Below, in pieces: positions 43,677 to 52,288 of a stretch of 64,000 nucleotides of DNA. The DNA comes from an uncultured Treponema sp. GTDB lineage: Bacteria; Spirochaetota; Spirochaetia; Treponematales; Treponemataceae. Position 1 is the first letter of the stretch. Each line of letters opens with the position of its first letter. The DNA is taken from NCBI GenBank assembly GCA_945877425.1, contig CAMCRZ010000011.1, positions 1 to 64,000 on the forward strand. Reading direction: 5' to 3'. The position numbers and the translations under genes are program-made. A model generated the notes under the pieces. It was not told where the DNA came from and did not search any database. It saw only the letters and a list, made by a program, of their open reading frames with translations.

Positions 43677-45743
43677 ATGGAAAAAATTGAAAATCAGGAA
43701 GATGAAATCCTTTTGTCTTCTGAGCAAAGTGATGAAGTGGAGTCAGTTTCAAATCAGTGTGAAAAATCAGAAGACGAAAAAACTGAAGACGAAGAAGCCG
43801 GCATTTCTTTTGAAGATTTAGGTCTTAATGAAGTTACTCTTGAAGCAATTAAGAAGAAGGGCTTTGTTACTCCAAGTCCCATTCAGGTGCTTGCAATTCC
43901 AAGACTTTTAAATGGCGACGCAAACGTTATAGCAAGGGCAAGAACTGGAACAGGAAAAACTGCAGCTTTCGGATTGCCTCTTGTCCAGCAGTTGAGGGAA
44001 GGCGGAGATCACGTTCGTGCAATCATTCTTGAGCCGACTCGTGAACTTGCAATGCAGACTTGTACAGAAATGTCATCTTTTACAACAGGAAAATTTCCTA
44101 GAAATGCTGTAGTGTACGGCGGTGCTTCTATGGGCGAGCAGATAAGGGCTTTGCGCAAGGGAGTGGAAATTGTAACAGGTACGCCTGGCCGTGTTCAGGA
44201 TTTAATGGAACGCGGTGTTCTTGACATCAGCAAAATTGATTATTTCATTCTTGATGAAGGGGATGAAATGCTTGATATGGGATTTGTTGATGACATTGAA
44301 AATATTTTCGAAAAGGCAAACCCTGACTGCCGTGTCCTGCTTTTCAGTGCAACTATACCGAAAGAGATTTTAAAAATTGCCCAGCGCTTTATGGGTGACT
44401 ATGAAATTGTTGAAGAAGAAGGTGTTGTTGAACAGCCGCTTGCAATTGAACAGAAATACTGGGTTGTTCGTGACAGTGATAAAATTGAAGCTCTTGTCCG
44501 CTTAATTGATATTTCAAAAGATTTTTACGGAATTGTTTTTGTTCAGAAAAAGTCTGATGCTGATTACGTTGCAAAAGCTCTTGATGAAAAGGGATATGAA
44601 GTTGCAGCTTTACATGGAGACATTCCTCAAGGTCAGCGTGAAAAAATTCTTGCAAGATTCAGAACTGGCAAAACACGAATTGTAGTTGCAACAGACGTTG
44701 CTGCCCGTGGAATTGATATTGAAGGCTTGACTCATGTTGTAAATTACGACCTGCCTTTTGACGGCGCAACTTATGTTCACAGAATCGGAAGAACAGGTCG
44801 TGCAGGTTCAAGCGGAATTGCAGTTACTTTAGTGCGTCCGGAAGAAACACGCCGTAAGCTTAGATTTTTGCAGCAGGCAGTTAAGAAAAGTGCCAAAGGC
44901 GAAATGACGGAAGAAAAAATTCCTGTTGTAGAAGACGTAATTGCTGCTAAGAAAGAGCGGCTTTTCAATGAGCTTAAGCAGAAAATGGGTCTTGCTCCAG
45001 TTGATTTTTCTGAGCCAGAAAGTGCAGGTGAAAATGCTGGTGAAAGTGAAATTAATGTTCCTAAGCTAAACAAAGGCGATTCTTCTTTTGATGATATGGC
45101 AGCGGAACTTTGCAGCGGACAGAATCCTCAGGACGTTGTATCATCTTTGCTTGCAGTAACTTATGGAAATATTTTATCAGAAAAGCGTTATGGAAAAATT
45201 CAGAACGTAACAGCAAGGCGTGAAAGGGAACGTGGCGGCGAAAGAGGCGGACGTGAAGGTTCAAGAAGAGGACCTTTTGTAAGCGAAAACCAGATGCGCC
45301 TTTATGTTCAGATGGGCTGGCACGACGGATACAATCCTAGAAAAATTGCAGACTTCTTTGCAAGCCTTCTGCATATTCATGGCCGTGACGTTGATTCAAT
45401 TGACATGGCTGATAAATTCTGTCTGCTTACTTTGCCGAAAGAAGCTGCAAAAAAAGCGCTGGAACTTTCCAAAGAAAATTCTTCACTGCCTCACATCCAT
45501 CAGGATTCAAAAACTTCAGGTGAAACTGGATTTTCAAAAGACAGAAACTTTTTCTCAAAAGACAGAAACTTTTTCTCAAAAGGCAGAAGCTTTAGGGGAG
45601 AACACTCAAGAGACAAGGGAAGAAGCAGGGACTTTAATTCAAAGAGCCGCTCTTCTCACTCAAAGCTGGGAATTCACACTTCAACACAGCGGAACAGTAA
45701 GGCTGCAATTTTCAAAAAATCAAAGTCAGTTTCGGAATACTGA
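43677..45743 (+). CDS. DEAD-box RNA helicase, CsdA/DeaD type
   Basis: This 688-residue helicase unwinds structured RNA, likely in ribosome assembly or mRNA decay. It has an acidic N-tail, a Q-motif region (GFVTPSPIQ), Walker A ARTGTGKTAAF, motif II DEGD in FILDEGDEMLDMGF (Gly replaces the usual Ala), motif III SAT, and VATDVAARGID and HRIGRTGRAG in the second RecA domain. A DbpA-like RNA-binding domain follows (about 530-610; MRLYVQMGWHDGYNPRKIADFF) and a basic tail. The tail contains repeats of FSKDRNF encoded by tandem 21-base units. GAAGAGGA precedes the ATG. Confidence 0.92.
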   Translation: MEKIENQEDEILLSSEQSDEVESVSNQCEKSEDEKTEDEEAGISFEDLGLNEVTLEAIKKKGFVTPSPIQVLAIPRLLNGDANVIARARTGTGKTAAFGLPLVQQLREGGDHVRAIILEPTRELAMQTCTEMSSFTTGKFPRNAVVYGGASMGEQIRALRKGVEIVTGTPGRVQDLMERGVLDISKIDYFILDEGDEMLDMGFVDDIENIFEKANPDCRVLLFSATIPKEILKIAQRFMGDYEIVEEEGVVEQPLAIEQKYWVVRDSDKIEALVRLIDISKDFYGIVFVQKKSDADYVAKALDEKGYEVAALHGDIPQGQREKILARFRTGKTRIVVATDVAARGIDIEGLTHVVNYDLPFDGATYVHRIGRTGRAGSSGIAVTLVRPEETRRKLRFLQQAVKKSAKGEMTEEKIPVVEDVIAAKKERLFNELKQKMGLAPVDFSEPESAGENAGESEINVPKLNKGDSSFDDMAAELCSGQNPQDVVSSLLAVTYGNILSEKRYGKIQNVTARRERERGGERGGREGSRRGPFVSENQMRLYVQMGWHDGYNPRKIADFFASLLHIHGRDVDSIDMADKFCLLTLPKEAAKKALELSKENSSLPHIHQDSKTSGETGFSKDRNFFSKDRNFFSKGRSFRGEHSRDKGRSRDFNSKSRSSHSKLGIHTSTQRNSKAAIFKKSKSVSEY

Positions 45744-45756
45744 TTAAAAAAGAACT

Positions 45757-45818
45757 GCACATTTTGACTTAAGCTGATTTAAAAAATTATCTTGAGTTCA
45801 GGATGTGCGTTTTTTTTA
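45757..45818 (+). terminator. Terminator of the helicase gene
   Basis: GCACAT (45757-45762) and ATGTGC (45803-45808) close an extended hairpin with inner TGACTTAAG/CTTGAGTTCA pairing, followed by eight T residues. Confidence 0.72.
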
Positions 45819-46790
45819 TTTGTCTGCGTAAAAAGGCGTGTAATTTTTGTAGTCGGCAAGCCAGCGTTCAACGGGAACTGTCCAGTCTTTTTCGTAAATT
45901 CCTTCCAGAAGAAATTTTTCGTAAGTAAATTTTATATGCTCGTTTATTTTCTTTTTGTCTTCCGGGGCAATGTCTGTGGAATTTTTAAATAAATCGTTGA
46001 TGTATTCAATTCCCATTTCAGGCGTAAAAAGTTCAGGGTAATTTTTTGTAATCATATAAAGTGCGGCAGGAATGCAGTTAACGCTGTGCTGTTTTACGTA
46101 AAGAACTGTTTCTCCGATTTCAACTGCATGGAAGTAAAGCTCGTTGTACCATTTTTCAGATTCTTCTTTTGTAAAGTTTTCCCGTTTAAAAATCATTTTG
46201 TAGAAACTGTAACAAAGGCAAACAGTTGCAATATGAAGACTTGGCACGCAAAGGTAATGAGGATCGGCTCGCTGAACATTTGTAAGCGCTTTTGAAGAAG
46301 GACACTTTGGACGATAAGTTGTAGTCATACATTTGCGGTACATAACTGCAGCAGATTTATAATTTTCTTTGATATAGCACATAAATTCTGCAGCAAGCTT
46401 AGAACCTTCAAAACTGTTGAATCGGCGAATGAGCATTACAAGAGGATGAATCCAAATGTTTATAAACTCAAGATAGACTTTTACTTTTTCGGGGCGGAAG
46501 GGAACTTTTTCATCAAGTTCATGATCAACGTGTTTTATAGGATAATGGGTTAAGCGAATTTTTTGAAAATACTGTAAAAGGAAAAATTGTGTTATTACGC
46601 TCCAAATAAATGAAAATGTTTCTTTGTAACTTGCAGGTCTAAAAAAAAGTGTTGTGTATGCATGAATTACTTTAAAATCTTTTAAATCCCATTTTGAATA
46701 TTTTTCAATCCGCCTTAAAGGAGCAGGTTTTGCAACAGCTTTTCTAAAAGGATATTTTGGATCGGAAAATTTATTTTTTTTGAAAAACAT
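45816..46790 (-). CDS. PAP2-related membrane protein
   Basis: The protein is 324 residues from the chosen start. Two of the three PAP2 phosphatase motifs are visible: KCMTTTYRP (K-x6-RP) and VPSLHIATVCLCYSF (PSLH for PSGH). The third, SR-x5-H-x3-D, is replaced by KQHSVNCIPAAL, which keeps a His but lacks the SR and Asp. There are only two to three hydrophobic segments. It may be a divergent phosphatase/phosphotransferase acting on lipid phosphates, or an inactive relative. The ATG at 46790 is preferred because AGGAA lies 6 bases before it; an ATG at 46796 would be too close. It follows metH with an 8-base gap. Confidence 0.6.
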   Translation of the reverse strand: MFFKKNKFSDPKYPFRKAVAKPAPLRRIEKYSKWDLKDFKVIHAYTTLFFRPASYKETFSFIWSVITQFFLLQYFQKIRLTHYPIKHVDHELDEKVPFRPEKVKVYLEFINIWIHPLVMLIRRFNSFEGSKLAAEFMCYIKENYKSAAVMYRKCMTTTYRPKCPSSKALTNVQRADPHYLCVPSLHIATVCLCYSFYKMIFKRENFTKEESEKWYNELYFHAVEIGETVLYVKQHSVNCIPAALYMITKNYPELFTPEMGIEYINDLFKNSTDIAPEDKKKINEHIKFTYEKFLLEGIYEKDWTVPVERWLADYKNYTPFYADK

Positions 46791-46798
46791 ATTCATTC

Positions 46799-49447
46799 CT
46801 AATTGTTAAAAACTTTTTTTGCAATGGCTACAGTTTCCATGGCATCTTTTGAATAAAAGTCTGCACCGATTTTTTTTGCATATTCTTCTGTAAGAACTGC
46901 ACCGCCTGCAACGATTTTAGTTGTTCGTCCCAGTTCAGTCATTTTTTTTCTTATGGCAATTATTGTCTGTTCCATATTTGCAACTGTTGTAGTCATAAGT
47001 GCGCTTAATCCAACAAGCTGAATGTTGTGGTCAGCAACTGTCTGCACTATTATTTCTGGAGGAACATTTTTTCCTAAATCAATAACTGTGTAGCCGTAAT
47101 TTTCAAGCATGGCACGGACAATGTTTTTTCCAATGTCGTGAATGTCGCCGAAAACTGTTGCAAGTACAATCGTACCTTTTGACACTTGTTCTTGTCCGGA
47201 AGTTGCAAGTTTTTCCTTTATTTTTTCAAAGCTGCAGCTGACTGTTTCTGCGCTCAACAAAAGCTGAGGCAAAAATTTCCTGCCTTTTTCAAAATCCTTT
47301 CCCACGCTGTCCAATGCAGGAACAATGCAGTTGTTTATTACTTCAATGCTTTCGTGATTTTCAAGAAGTTTTTCTGTGGAAGATGCAGCCTTGTCTTTAA
47401 AACCTTTTTCTATTATTTCAATAAGTTCATTTTCTAAAGGAGAAGTATTTGACTTTTTCTGTTCAGTTTCAGTTTTTAAATCAGCAGAAGAAGATTTTTT
47501 TTCTGGAATTTCTGTCATGCCTTTTGACTTAATGTTTAAGCTTGAAGTTTTGCCGTTAAGATTTAAAGCCAGAGAAATAGTTCCGTCTGAAACTGCATCA
47601 GTTAAAATTTTTTCTTTTGCTTTTATGCTTGAAGGGTCTAATGTTCCTGTGTAAGTGTTTATGTAATCAAGACAGTTTTCATCGTAACTTGATAAGGCAA
47701 GGTAAGCTTTGTAAGTTTCCATCATTGCCTGTGCGCCTGGATTTATAATTGCTGCCGATAAACCTGCGTCTAAAGCAAGAGTGAAAAATCTTGAGTTTAT
47801 GATGTCACGTCTTGGAAGTCCGAATGAAATGTTTGAAACGCCAAGCACAAACTGAAGTCCCTGAGAGCCGTACTTTTCTTTCAAAATCCTGATTGCCTTT
47901 ACTGTTTCAAGTGCATTTTTCTGTTCAGAACTTACTGTTAAAGTGAGAGTGTCTATAAAAATATCACGTAAAGGAATGTCGTATTTTTTTGCCTGAGAAA
48001 TTATTTTTTCTGCAACTTTAACTCTTCCTTTTGCGTCCGGTGCAATTCCTTCTTCGTCAATGCAAAGTGCAACTACAGCGCCACCGTAATGCTTTACAAG
48101 TGGAAAAACTTTGTCCATAATTTCCTGCTTGCCGTTAACAGAATTTACAAGTGCCTTTCCGTTGTAGTATCGAAGTGCTTTTTCTAAAACAGAAGGTTCG
48201 CTGGAGTCAAGCTGAAGGGGTATGTTGAAAGTTGACTGAATTGTTTTTACAGCAAGACACATCATTTCCCGTTCATCAATTCCCGGAAGTCCTGTGTTTA
48301 CGTCAAGAATGTGTGCTCCGGAATTTATCTGGCTTTCTGCTTCGTCAAGAATGAACTGCATGTCTTTATTTTGCAATGCTTCTTTACATTTCTTTTTTCC
48401 AGTTGGATTTATGCGCTCGCCAATAATTTTCGGTCCTGCTGATTTTCCTACCTGAACTGTTTTGTTGTACGAGCACAGATATGTATTGTAAAAATTTTCA
48501 GACTGATTTTTTTTCTCAAACTTTTGATTTGAAATTTCCTGAATCATTTTTTTTATGTGGTCAGGTGTAGTGCCGCAGCATCCGCCAAGAAGTGCAATTC
48601 CGTTTTCTGCATTTTTAATTTGAGACAAGGCAAATTCTTCCGGCGTAATTTTAAACACGTCTTTGCCGTTTACGTTTTCAGGAAGCCCTGCATTTGGCTG
48701 TGCTAAAACAGGAATGTGGGCGTACAGGCAGAAAAGTTTTGCCAGCTCCTGATCTTCTTCAAGAGAACCGCCGCAGTTAAATCCAATTACGTCAACATTT
48801 AAACTTTCAAGATAAGTTACGCATGTTAAAACGTCAGCGCCTGTTAAAGTACGCAGGTTTTTCTGGAAAGTCATAGTTGCTGCAATAGGAAGATTTGTGT
48901 TTTCCTTTATTGCAAGAACAGCGGCTTTTACTTCATAAAGGTCGCTCATTGTTTCTATAATTGCAAGGTCTGCTCCGTTTTTTTCTGCACAAACGGCTGC
49001 TTCTTTGTATGCATTGTAAGCCTGATCAAAAGTTAAAGGTCCCATTGGTTCAAGAAGCTTTCCGATTTGTCCTGAGTCCCAGCTTATGAAGTGTGGAGTT
49101 TTATTTCCTGGATTTGCTTTTTCAAATTCTTCAACTGCCTCTTTTTCCAGTTTAATTCCCTGAGCAATGTATTCCTGTGCGCTCCATCGTGTATTTTCAT
49201 TTTCAAGTTTTTTTGGATTGGCGCCGAAAGTGTTTGCAGTAAGAACGTTTGCCCCTGCTTCAAGATACATGGCATGGATTTTTTTTATTATTTCAGGATG
49301 GTAGAAATTTAAATCTTCCGGAATTTGATAAGAAACAACTGCGGATTTTTGAATCATAGTTCCCATTCCGCCGTCAAAGAAAATTTTTTTATTTTTAGAA
49401 ACAGCTTCGTTTAAAAATTCGCGGAAAGAAATTTTTGAGTTTTCCAA
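46799..49447 (-). CDS. metH: Cobalamin-dependent methionine synthase lacking reactivation domain
   Basis: MetH moves a methyl group from methyl-tetrahydrofolate to homocysteine through B12. The 882-residue protein has the homocysteine-binding barrel (1-310; GFNCGGS and GGCCGTTP zinc Cys motifs), the folate-binding barrel (about 330-590; GERINPTGKKKCKEAL, DVNTGLPGIDE) and the B12 cap plus binding domain (about 670-882; GDIHDIGKNIV). The C-terminal AdoMet-dependent reactivation domain of E. coli-type MetH (about 1200 residues) is absent. It starts with TTG, with GAGG 7 bases upstream. metF precedes it by 20 bases, giving a folate-methyl to methionine operon. Confidence 0.95.
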   Translation of the reverse strand: MENSKISFREFLNEAVSKNKKIFFDGGMGTMIQKSAVVSYQIPEDLNFYHPEIIKKIHAMYLEAGANVLTANTFGANPKKLENENTRWSAQEYIAQGIKLEKEAVEEFEKANPGNKTPHFISWDSGQIGKLLEPMGPLTFDQAYNAYKEAAVCAEKNGADLAIIETMSDLYEVKAAVLAIKENTNLPIAATMTFQKNLRTLTGADVLTCVTYLESLNVDVIGFNCGGSLEEDQELAKLFCLYAHIPVLAQPNAGLPENVNGKDVFKITPEEFALSQIKNAENGIALLGGCCGTTPDHIKKMIQEISNQKFEKKNQSENFYNTYLCSYNKTVQVGKSAGPKIIGERINPTGKKKCKEALQNKDMQFILDEAESQINSGAHILDVNTGLPGIDEREMMCLAVKTIQSTFNIPLQLDSSEPSVLEKALRYYNGKALVNSVNGKQEIMDKVFPLVKHYGGAVVALCIDEEGIAPDAKGRVKVAEKIISQAKKYDIPLRDIFIDTLTLTVSSEQKNALETVKAIRILKEKYGSQGLQFVLGVSNISFGLPRRDIINSRFFTLALDAGLSAAIINPGAQAMMETYKAYLALSSYDENCLDYINTYTGTLDPSSIKAKEKILTDAVSDGTISLALNLNGKTSSLNIKSKGMTEIPEKKSSSADLKTETEQKKSNTSPLENELIEIIEKGFKDKAASSTEKLLENHESIEVINNCIVPALDSVGKDFEKGRKFLPQLLLSAETVSCSFEKIKEKLATSGQEQVSKGTIVLATVFGDIHDIGKNIVRAMLENYGYTVIDLGKNVPPEIIVQTVADHNIQLVGLSALMTTTVANMEQTIIAIRKKMTELGRTTKIVAGGAVLTEEYAKKIGADFYSKDAMETVAIAKKVFNN

Positions 49448-49467
49448 TTTAGAACCTCATTTAAAAA

Positions 49468-50346
49468 TTAAAGATTTACAGCTTCAACAATTTTGTCAAT
49501 GTTTTTTATAATGTCAGTTACAACATCAACTTTGTTCATTGCGTAAATGTGAATGCCTCTCACTCCGTTTGAAATTAAATCTATAATCTGATCTGTGGCG
49601 TATGCAATGCCGGCTTGTCTCATGGCTTCCGGTGAATTCTGAAATCTGTCGCAAATGCTTAAAAGTTTTTCAGGAATGTATGCTGAAGAAAGCTTAATCA
49701 TTTTTTCAACTTGATTTGAATTTACAATCGGCATAATGCCTGCAAGAACAGGCACGTGAATGCCTTTTGACTGAAGTCTGTAAAGGTAAGAGTAAAGCAT
49801 ATTGTTGTCAAAAAACATTTGTGTCGTTAAAAAGTCAACTCCTGCGTCAACTTTATATTTTAAGTTTTCAATGTCATCGCTTCTGTTTGCGCTTTCAGGA
49901 TGACCTTCCGGATAACAGGCACCGCCTACGCAAAAGCCTTCGTTTTTTAAAACAGTTACAAGCTGATTTGCATGGGACAATTCTTTGCAAGTTGCAGTTT
50001 CAATTGTCTGACCTGAAGGAACATCGCCTCTTAACGCAAGGACATTTTCAATTTTTGAAGCTTTCATTTTTTCAATGTCGCTTTTAATTGACTCAAGTGT
50101 GTTTCCTACGCAGGTAAGGTGAGCAAGTGCTGGCGTTCCGTTTTCAAGAATTTTCTGGGCTATTTCAACTGTGTTCCCTCGTGTAGTTCCTCCTGCACCG
50201 TATGTAATGGACATAAAATCAGGATTGAGAGAAGAAAGGCTTTCTGCTGTTTTTACTACATTTTCTAAGTTAGATTGTTTTTTTGGCGGAAAAATTTCAA
50301 AACTTAAAGTTAATTTTTTTGAGTCTAATATATTTTTTATTTTCAT
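49468..50346 (-). CDS. metF: 5,10-methylenetetrahydrofolate reductase
   Basis: MetF reduces methylene-THF to methyl-THF, supplying the downstream MetH. The 292-residue protein has the family signatures LSFEIFPPKK (catalytic Glu), MSITYGAGGTTRGNTVEIA, LALRGDVPSG, YPEGHPES, FLTTQMFFDN, and the final GVRGIHIYAMN. GAGGGG lies 4 bases before the ATG. It is directly upstream of metH. A short tandem repeat lies about 70-105 bases before its start. Confidence 0.96.
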   Translation of the reverse strand: MKIKNILDSKKLTLSFEIFPPKKQSNLENVVKTAESLSSLNPDFMSITYGAGGTTRGNTVEIAQKILENGTPALAHLTCVGNTLESIKSDIEKMKASKIENVLALRGDVPSGQTIETATCKELSHANQLVTVLKNEGFCVGGACYPEGHPESANRSDDIENLKYKVDAGVDFLTTQMFFDNNMLYSYLYRLQSKGIHVPVLAGIMPIVNSNQVEKMIKLSSAYIPEKLLSICDRFQNSPEAMRQAGIAYATDQIIDLISNGVRGIHIYAMNKVDVVTDIIKNIDKIVEAVNL

Positions 50347-50413
50347 AGCCCCTCGTGATTTTTACTTTTAAATGTTGATTCAATATAACAGAAAAAACTG
50401 AATTGTTAAACAG

Positions 50414-50450
50414 TTGGAAATTGCAATTGGAAATTGCAATTGGAAATTGC
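50414..50450 (+). repeat. 13-bp tandem repeat upstream of metF
   Basis: TTGGAAATTGCAA occurs at 50414-50426 and 50427-50439 with a third partial unit to 50450. It lies between the rqcH stop and the metF start, in the metF leader or promoter region. AATTGCAATT inside it is palindromic, so it may be an operator array or a simple repeat. Confidence 0.7.
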
Positions 50451-50459
50451 CTGCACGTG

Positions 50460-51896
50460 TTAAACTTTTCCTGAAAATTTTTCGAACTCTTCTAAGCGCC
50501 TTAATTTTTCCTGATCAATTTTTACAAGAAGATTTTTTTCGTTTGAAGGAAGAACTAAACCTTTCGGCCCGTTTTTTGCACGGCGCAGATATTTTACGTG
50601 AGTGTAGTATAAATCTGCCTGGCCGTTTTTCCGTGCTTTAGAATGATACACTGCAAGATTTCCTGCATAAAGCATAATTTCTAAAGGAACAGTTTTACCG
50701 CTTCTTGCCTTTACAAAAATGTATCCGCCTGCATAATCTCTTGTGTGAAACCATAAATCCTGACCTTTTACAAAGTGACGCAGAAGTTCATCGTTTTCAG
50801 CTGCAGTGCGTCCCACTAAAATTGTCCATCCGTCAATTTCGTAATGAAGTCCAGGGTGAGGCTTTTCAATTTTTTGTTTGGGAGTTGTGTCTTTTCTTAT
50901 AAGCTGTTCTATTTTTAAAACATTTTTTTCGTTTACAATTTTGTTGTATTCTTCTTCAAGTGATGCAATTTCTTTTTTTGCAATTGAAATGTCGTGTTCA
51001 AGTGCTTCTGTTCCGGAAACTGATTTTTTGTACTGCTCGTAGTAAAATGCTGCATTTTGCTGCGGAGTAAGGTTAGGGTCAATTCTGATGTGAACGTTTT
51101 CGTTTGTTTCGTAGTCAATGCAGTCAAGGGATGCACCTTTTATTTCATTTTGATATGCAAGGATAAGATCTCCTGTGTGCTTGAGTCTTGATGCGGCAGA
51201 AAATTCCTGGCGTTTTTTCATAAGCTTTTCAAGGGCACCTGTCATTTTGCTGTGCTTTACGTTGAACCATTTTTCTGCCTGCTGTAAAAGACTTTCCCTG
51301 CTTAAGACTGCAGCATGTTCGCTGTAGAATTCATCTATGGCGCTGTTGAAAGGAGTTTTGTCTTCCGGGGAAAAATCAAACTGCCTTACTGGAAATTTTT
51401 CTTCTGCAGAATTTATTTCGTCTTGAGAAAGAATTTTTTCCTGTACAGTAAATGTGCCTCCGGAAACTTCACCTTTTTTAGGGCGGCGGAACATACAGTC
51501 TAATATTGAACCGTTTTCGTCTGTAACTATAACGTTGGCTGCACCGCTCCAAAGACGGATGTAAATGTAAAGTTTTTCTTTCCAAGTTGAAACGTCCATT
51601 TTTATTATGCGGTCAAGTCCTATCTGGCTGCAGGAATTTATTCTCATGCCCTGAACTCTTGATTTTAAAAATTCATTGAACCGTAAAGGCTTTTTGTTTT
51701 TAGGAAATTTATTTTTTGTAATATGAATTCTGCATGCTGATGATGTGGTGCAGATAAGAAGGTTAAAAAGTTCACCTTTGTTTATGATTCTGAATCCTAA
51801 TGTTTCAAAGTTCGGCTGGGTTATTTCCTGAATGAAAGAGCCTTCAAGAGAAAGCTCCCTTAAAATTAAATTTATTTCGTTGCAGTTTAATGACAT
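50460..51896 (-). CDS. rqcH: Ribosome quality-control protein RqcH (NFACT family)
   Basis: RqcH binds split 50S subunits with stalled nascent chains and adds alanine tails. The 478-residue protein has NFACT-N at about 1-220 with the Asp95-Arg96 pair (GLDRIIKMDV), a coiled-coil middle (about 240-350), and the NFACT-R domain at about 360-470 (WTILVGRTAAENDELL, DLWFHTRDYAGGYIFVK, YHSKARKNGQADLYYTHVKYLRR). Slightly shorter than Bacillus RqcH. The promoter TTGAAA-17-TATAAT ends 6 bases before the ATG, so the mRNA is predicted to be leaderless. It is adjacent to metF but separated by over 110 bases. Confidence 0.92.
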   Translation of the reverse strand: MSLNCNEINLILRELSLEGSFIQEITQPNFETLGFRIINKGELFNLLICTTSSACRIHITKNKFPKNKKPLRFNEFLKSRVQGMRINSCSQIGLDRIIKMDVSTWKEKLYIYIRLWSGAANVIVTDENGSILDCMFRRPKKGEVSGGTFTVQEKILSQDEINSAEEKFPVRQFDFSPEDKTPFNSAIDEFYSEHAAVLSRESLLQQAEKWFNVKHSKMTGALEKLMKKRQEFSAASRLKHTGDLILAYQNEIKGASLDCIDYETNENVHIRIDPNLTPQQNAAFYYEQYKKSVSGTEALEHDISIAKKEIASLEEEYNKIVNEKNVLKIEQLIRKDTTPKQKIEKPHPGLHYEIDGWTILVGRTAAENDELLRHFVKGQDLWFHTRDYAGGYIFVKARSGKTVPLEIMLYAGNLAVYHSKARKNGQADLYYTHVKYLRRAKNGPKGLVLPSNEKNLLVKIDQEKLRRLEEFEKFSGKV

Positions 51897-51902
51897 GGTT
51901 TT

Positions 51903-51931
51903 ATTATAGAAAATTTTATTCTATGTTTCAA
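51903..51931 (-). promoter_or_regulatory. Promoter of rqcH, predicted leaderless
   Basis: On the minus strand TTGAAA (51931-51926), 17 bases, TATAAT (51908-51903), AAAACC, then the ATG at 51896. This is the clearest example in the window. Confidence 0.78.
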
Positions 51932-51980
51932 TTTTTTTTAGTTCTCCCAAATTCTGCAGCATGGCAAAAAGTCGTGGTTT

Positions 51981-52198
51981 TTAGTCAAAATCAATTAAAT
52001 CAACAGTTTTTTTGTTGCATCTTCAAGAGCAGAATGTACCGCAAAAAAATTTTCAGCAAGGAGACCTTTTATTCCAATATCAATGTCAGACTTTTCATCT
52101 GCTTCTCCTGTAACATGGGAGCCAAAAAGGTAACACTCCGAACATCCTTCCAGAAAAAGCTGTTCTGAAATAGTTGCAGTCATTTCGTTCGTAAGCAT
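51981..52198 (-). pseudogene. Broken minimal nucleotidyltransferase (MNT-like)
   Basis: The intact frame from 52198 codes for 67 residues: a helix, CYLFGSHVTGEADEKSDIDIGIKG (the G-S plus D-x-D nucleotidyltransferase signature) and a short tail ending at 51995. At a run of seven A residues the family's usual continuation (TVDLIDFD) appears in the -1 frame, ending at 51981. So it is a frameshift, a sequencing error, or slippage at A7. Even with that extension the protein is shorter than typical MNT partners (about 95-100 residues), and no HEPN gene follows. GGAGG precedes the start. Probably a decaying toxin-antitoxin remnant. Confidence 0.6.
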
Positions 52199-52251
52199 AT
52201 TTTCACCTCCATTGCACTAACTATAGCATGGAATTCAGAAAAATCCCTGCA

Positions 52252-52280
52252 TTGAAAAATAAAAAAAATTAGACTATGAT
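52252..52280 (+). promoter_or_regulatory. Promoter of ilvB, predicted leaderless
   Basis: TTGAAA near 52252-52258, a spacer of 16-17 bases, TATGAT (52275-52280), then 8 bases to the ATG at 52289. GAAG between them could act as a minimal ribosome binding site. Confidence 0.5.
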
Positions 52281-52288
52281 GAAGCGAT

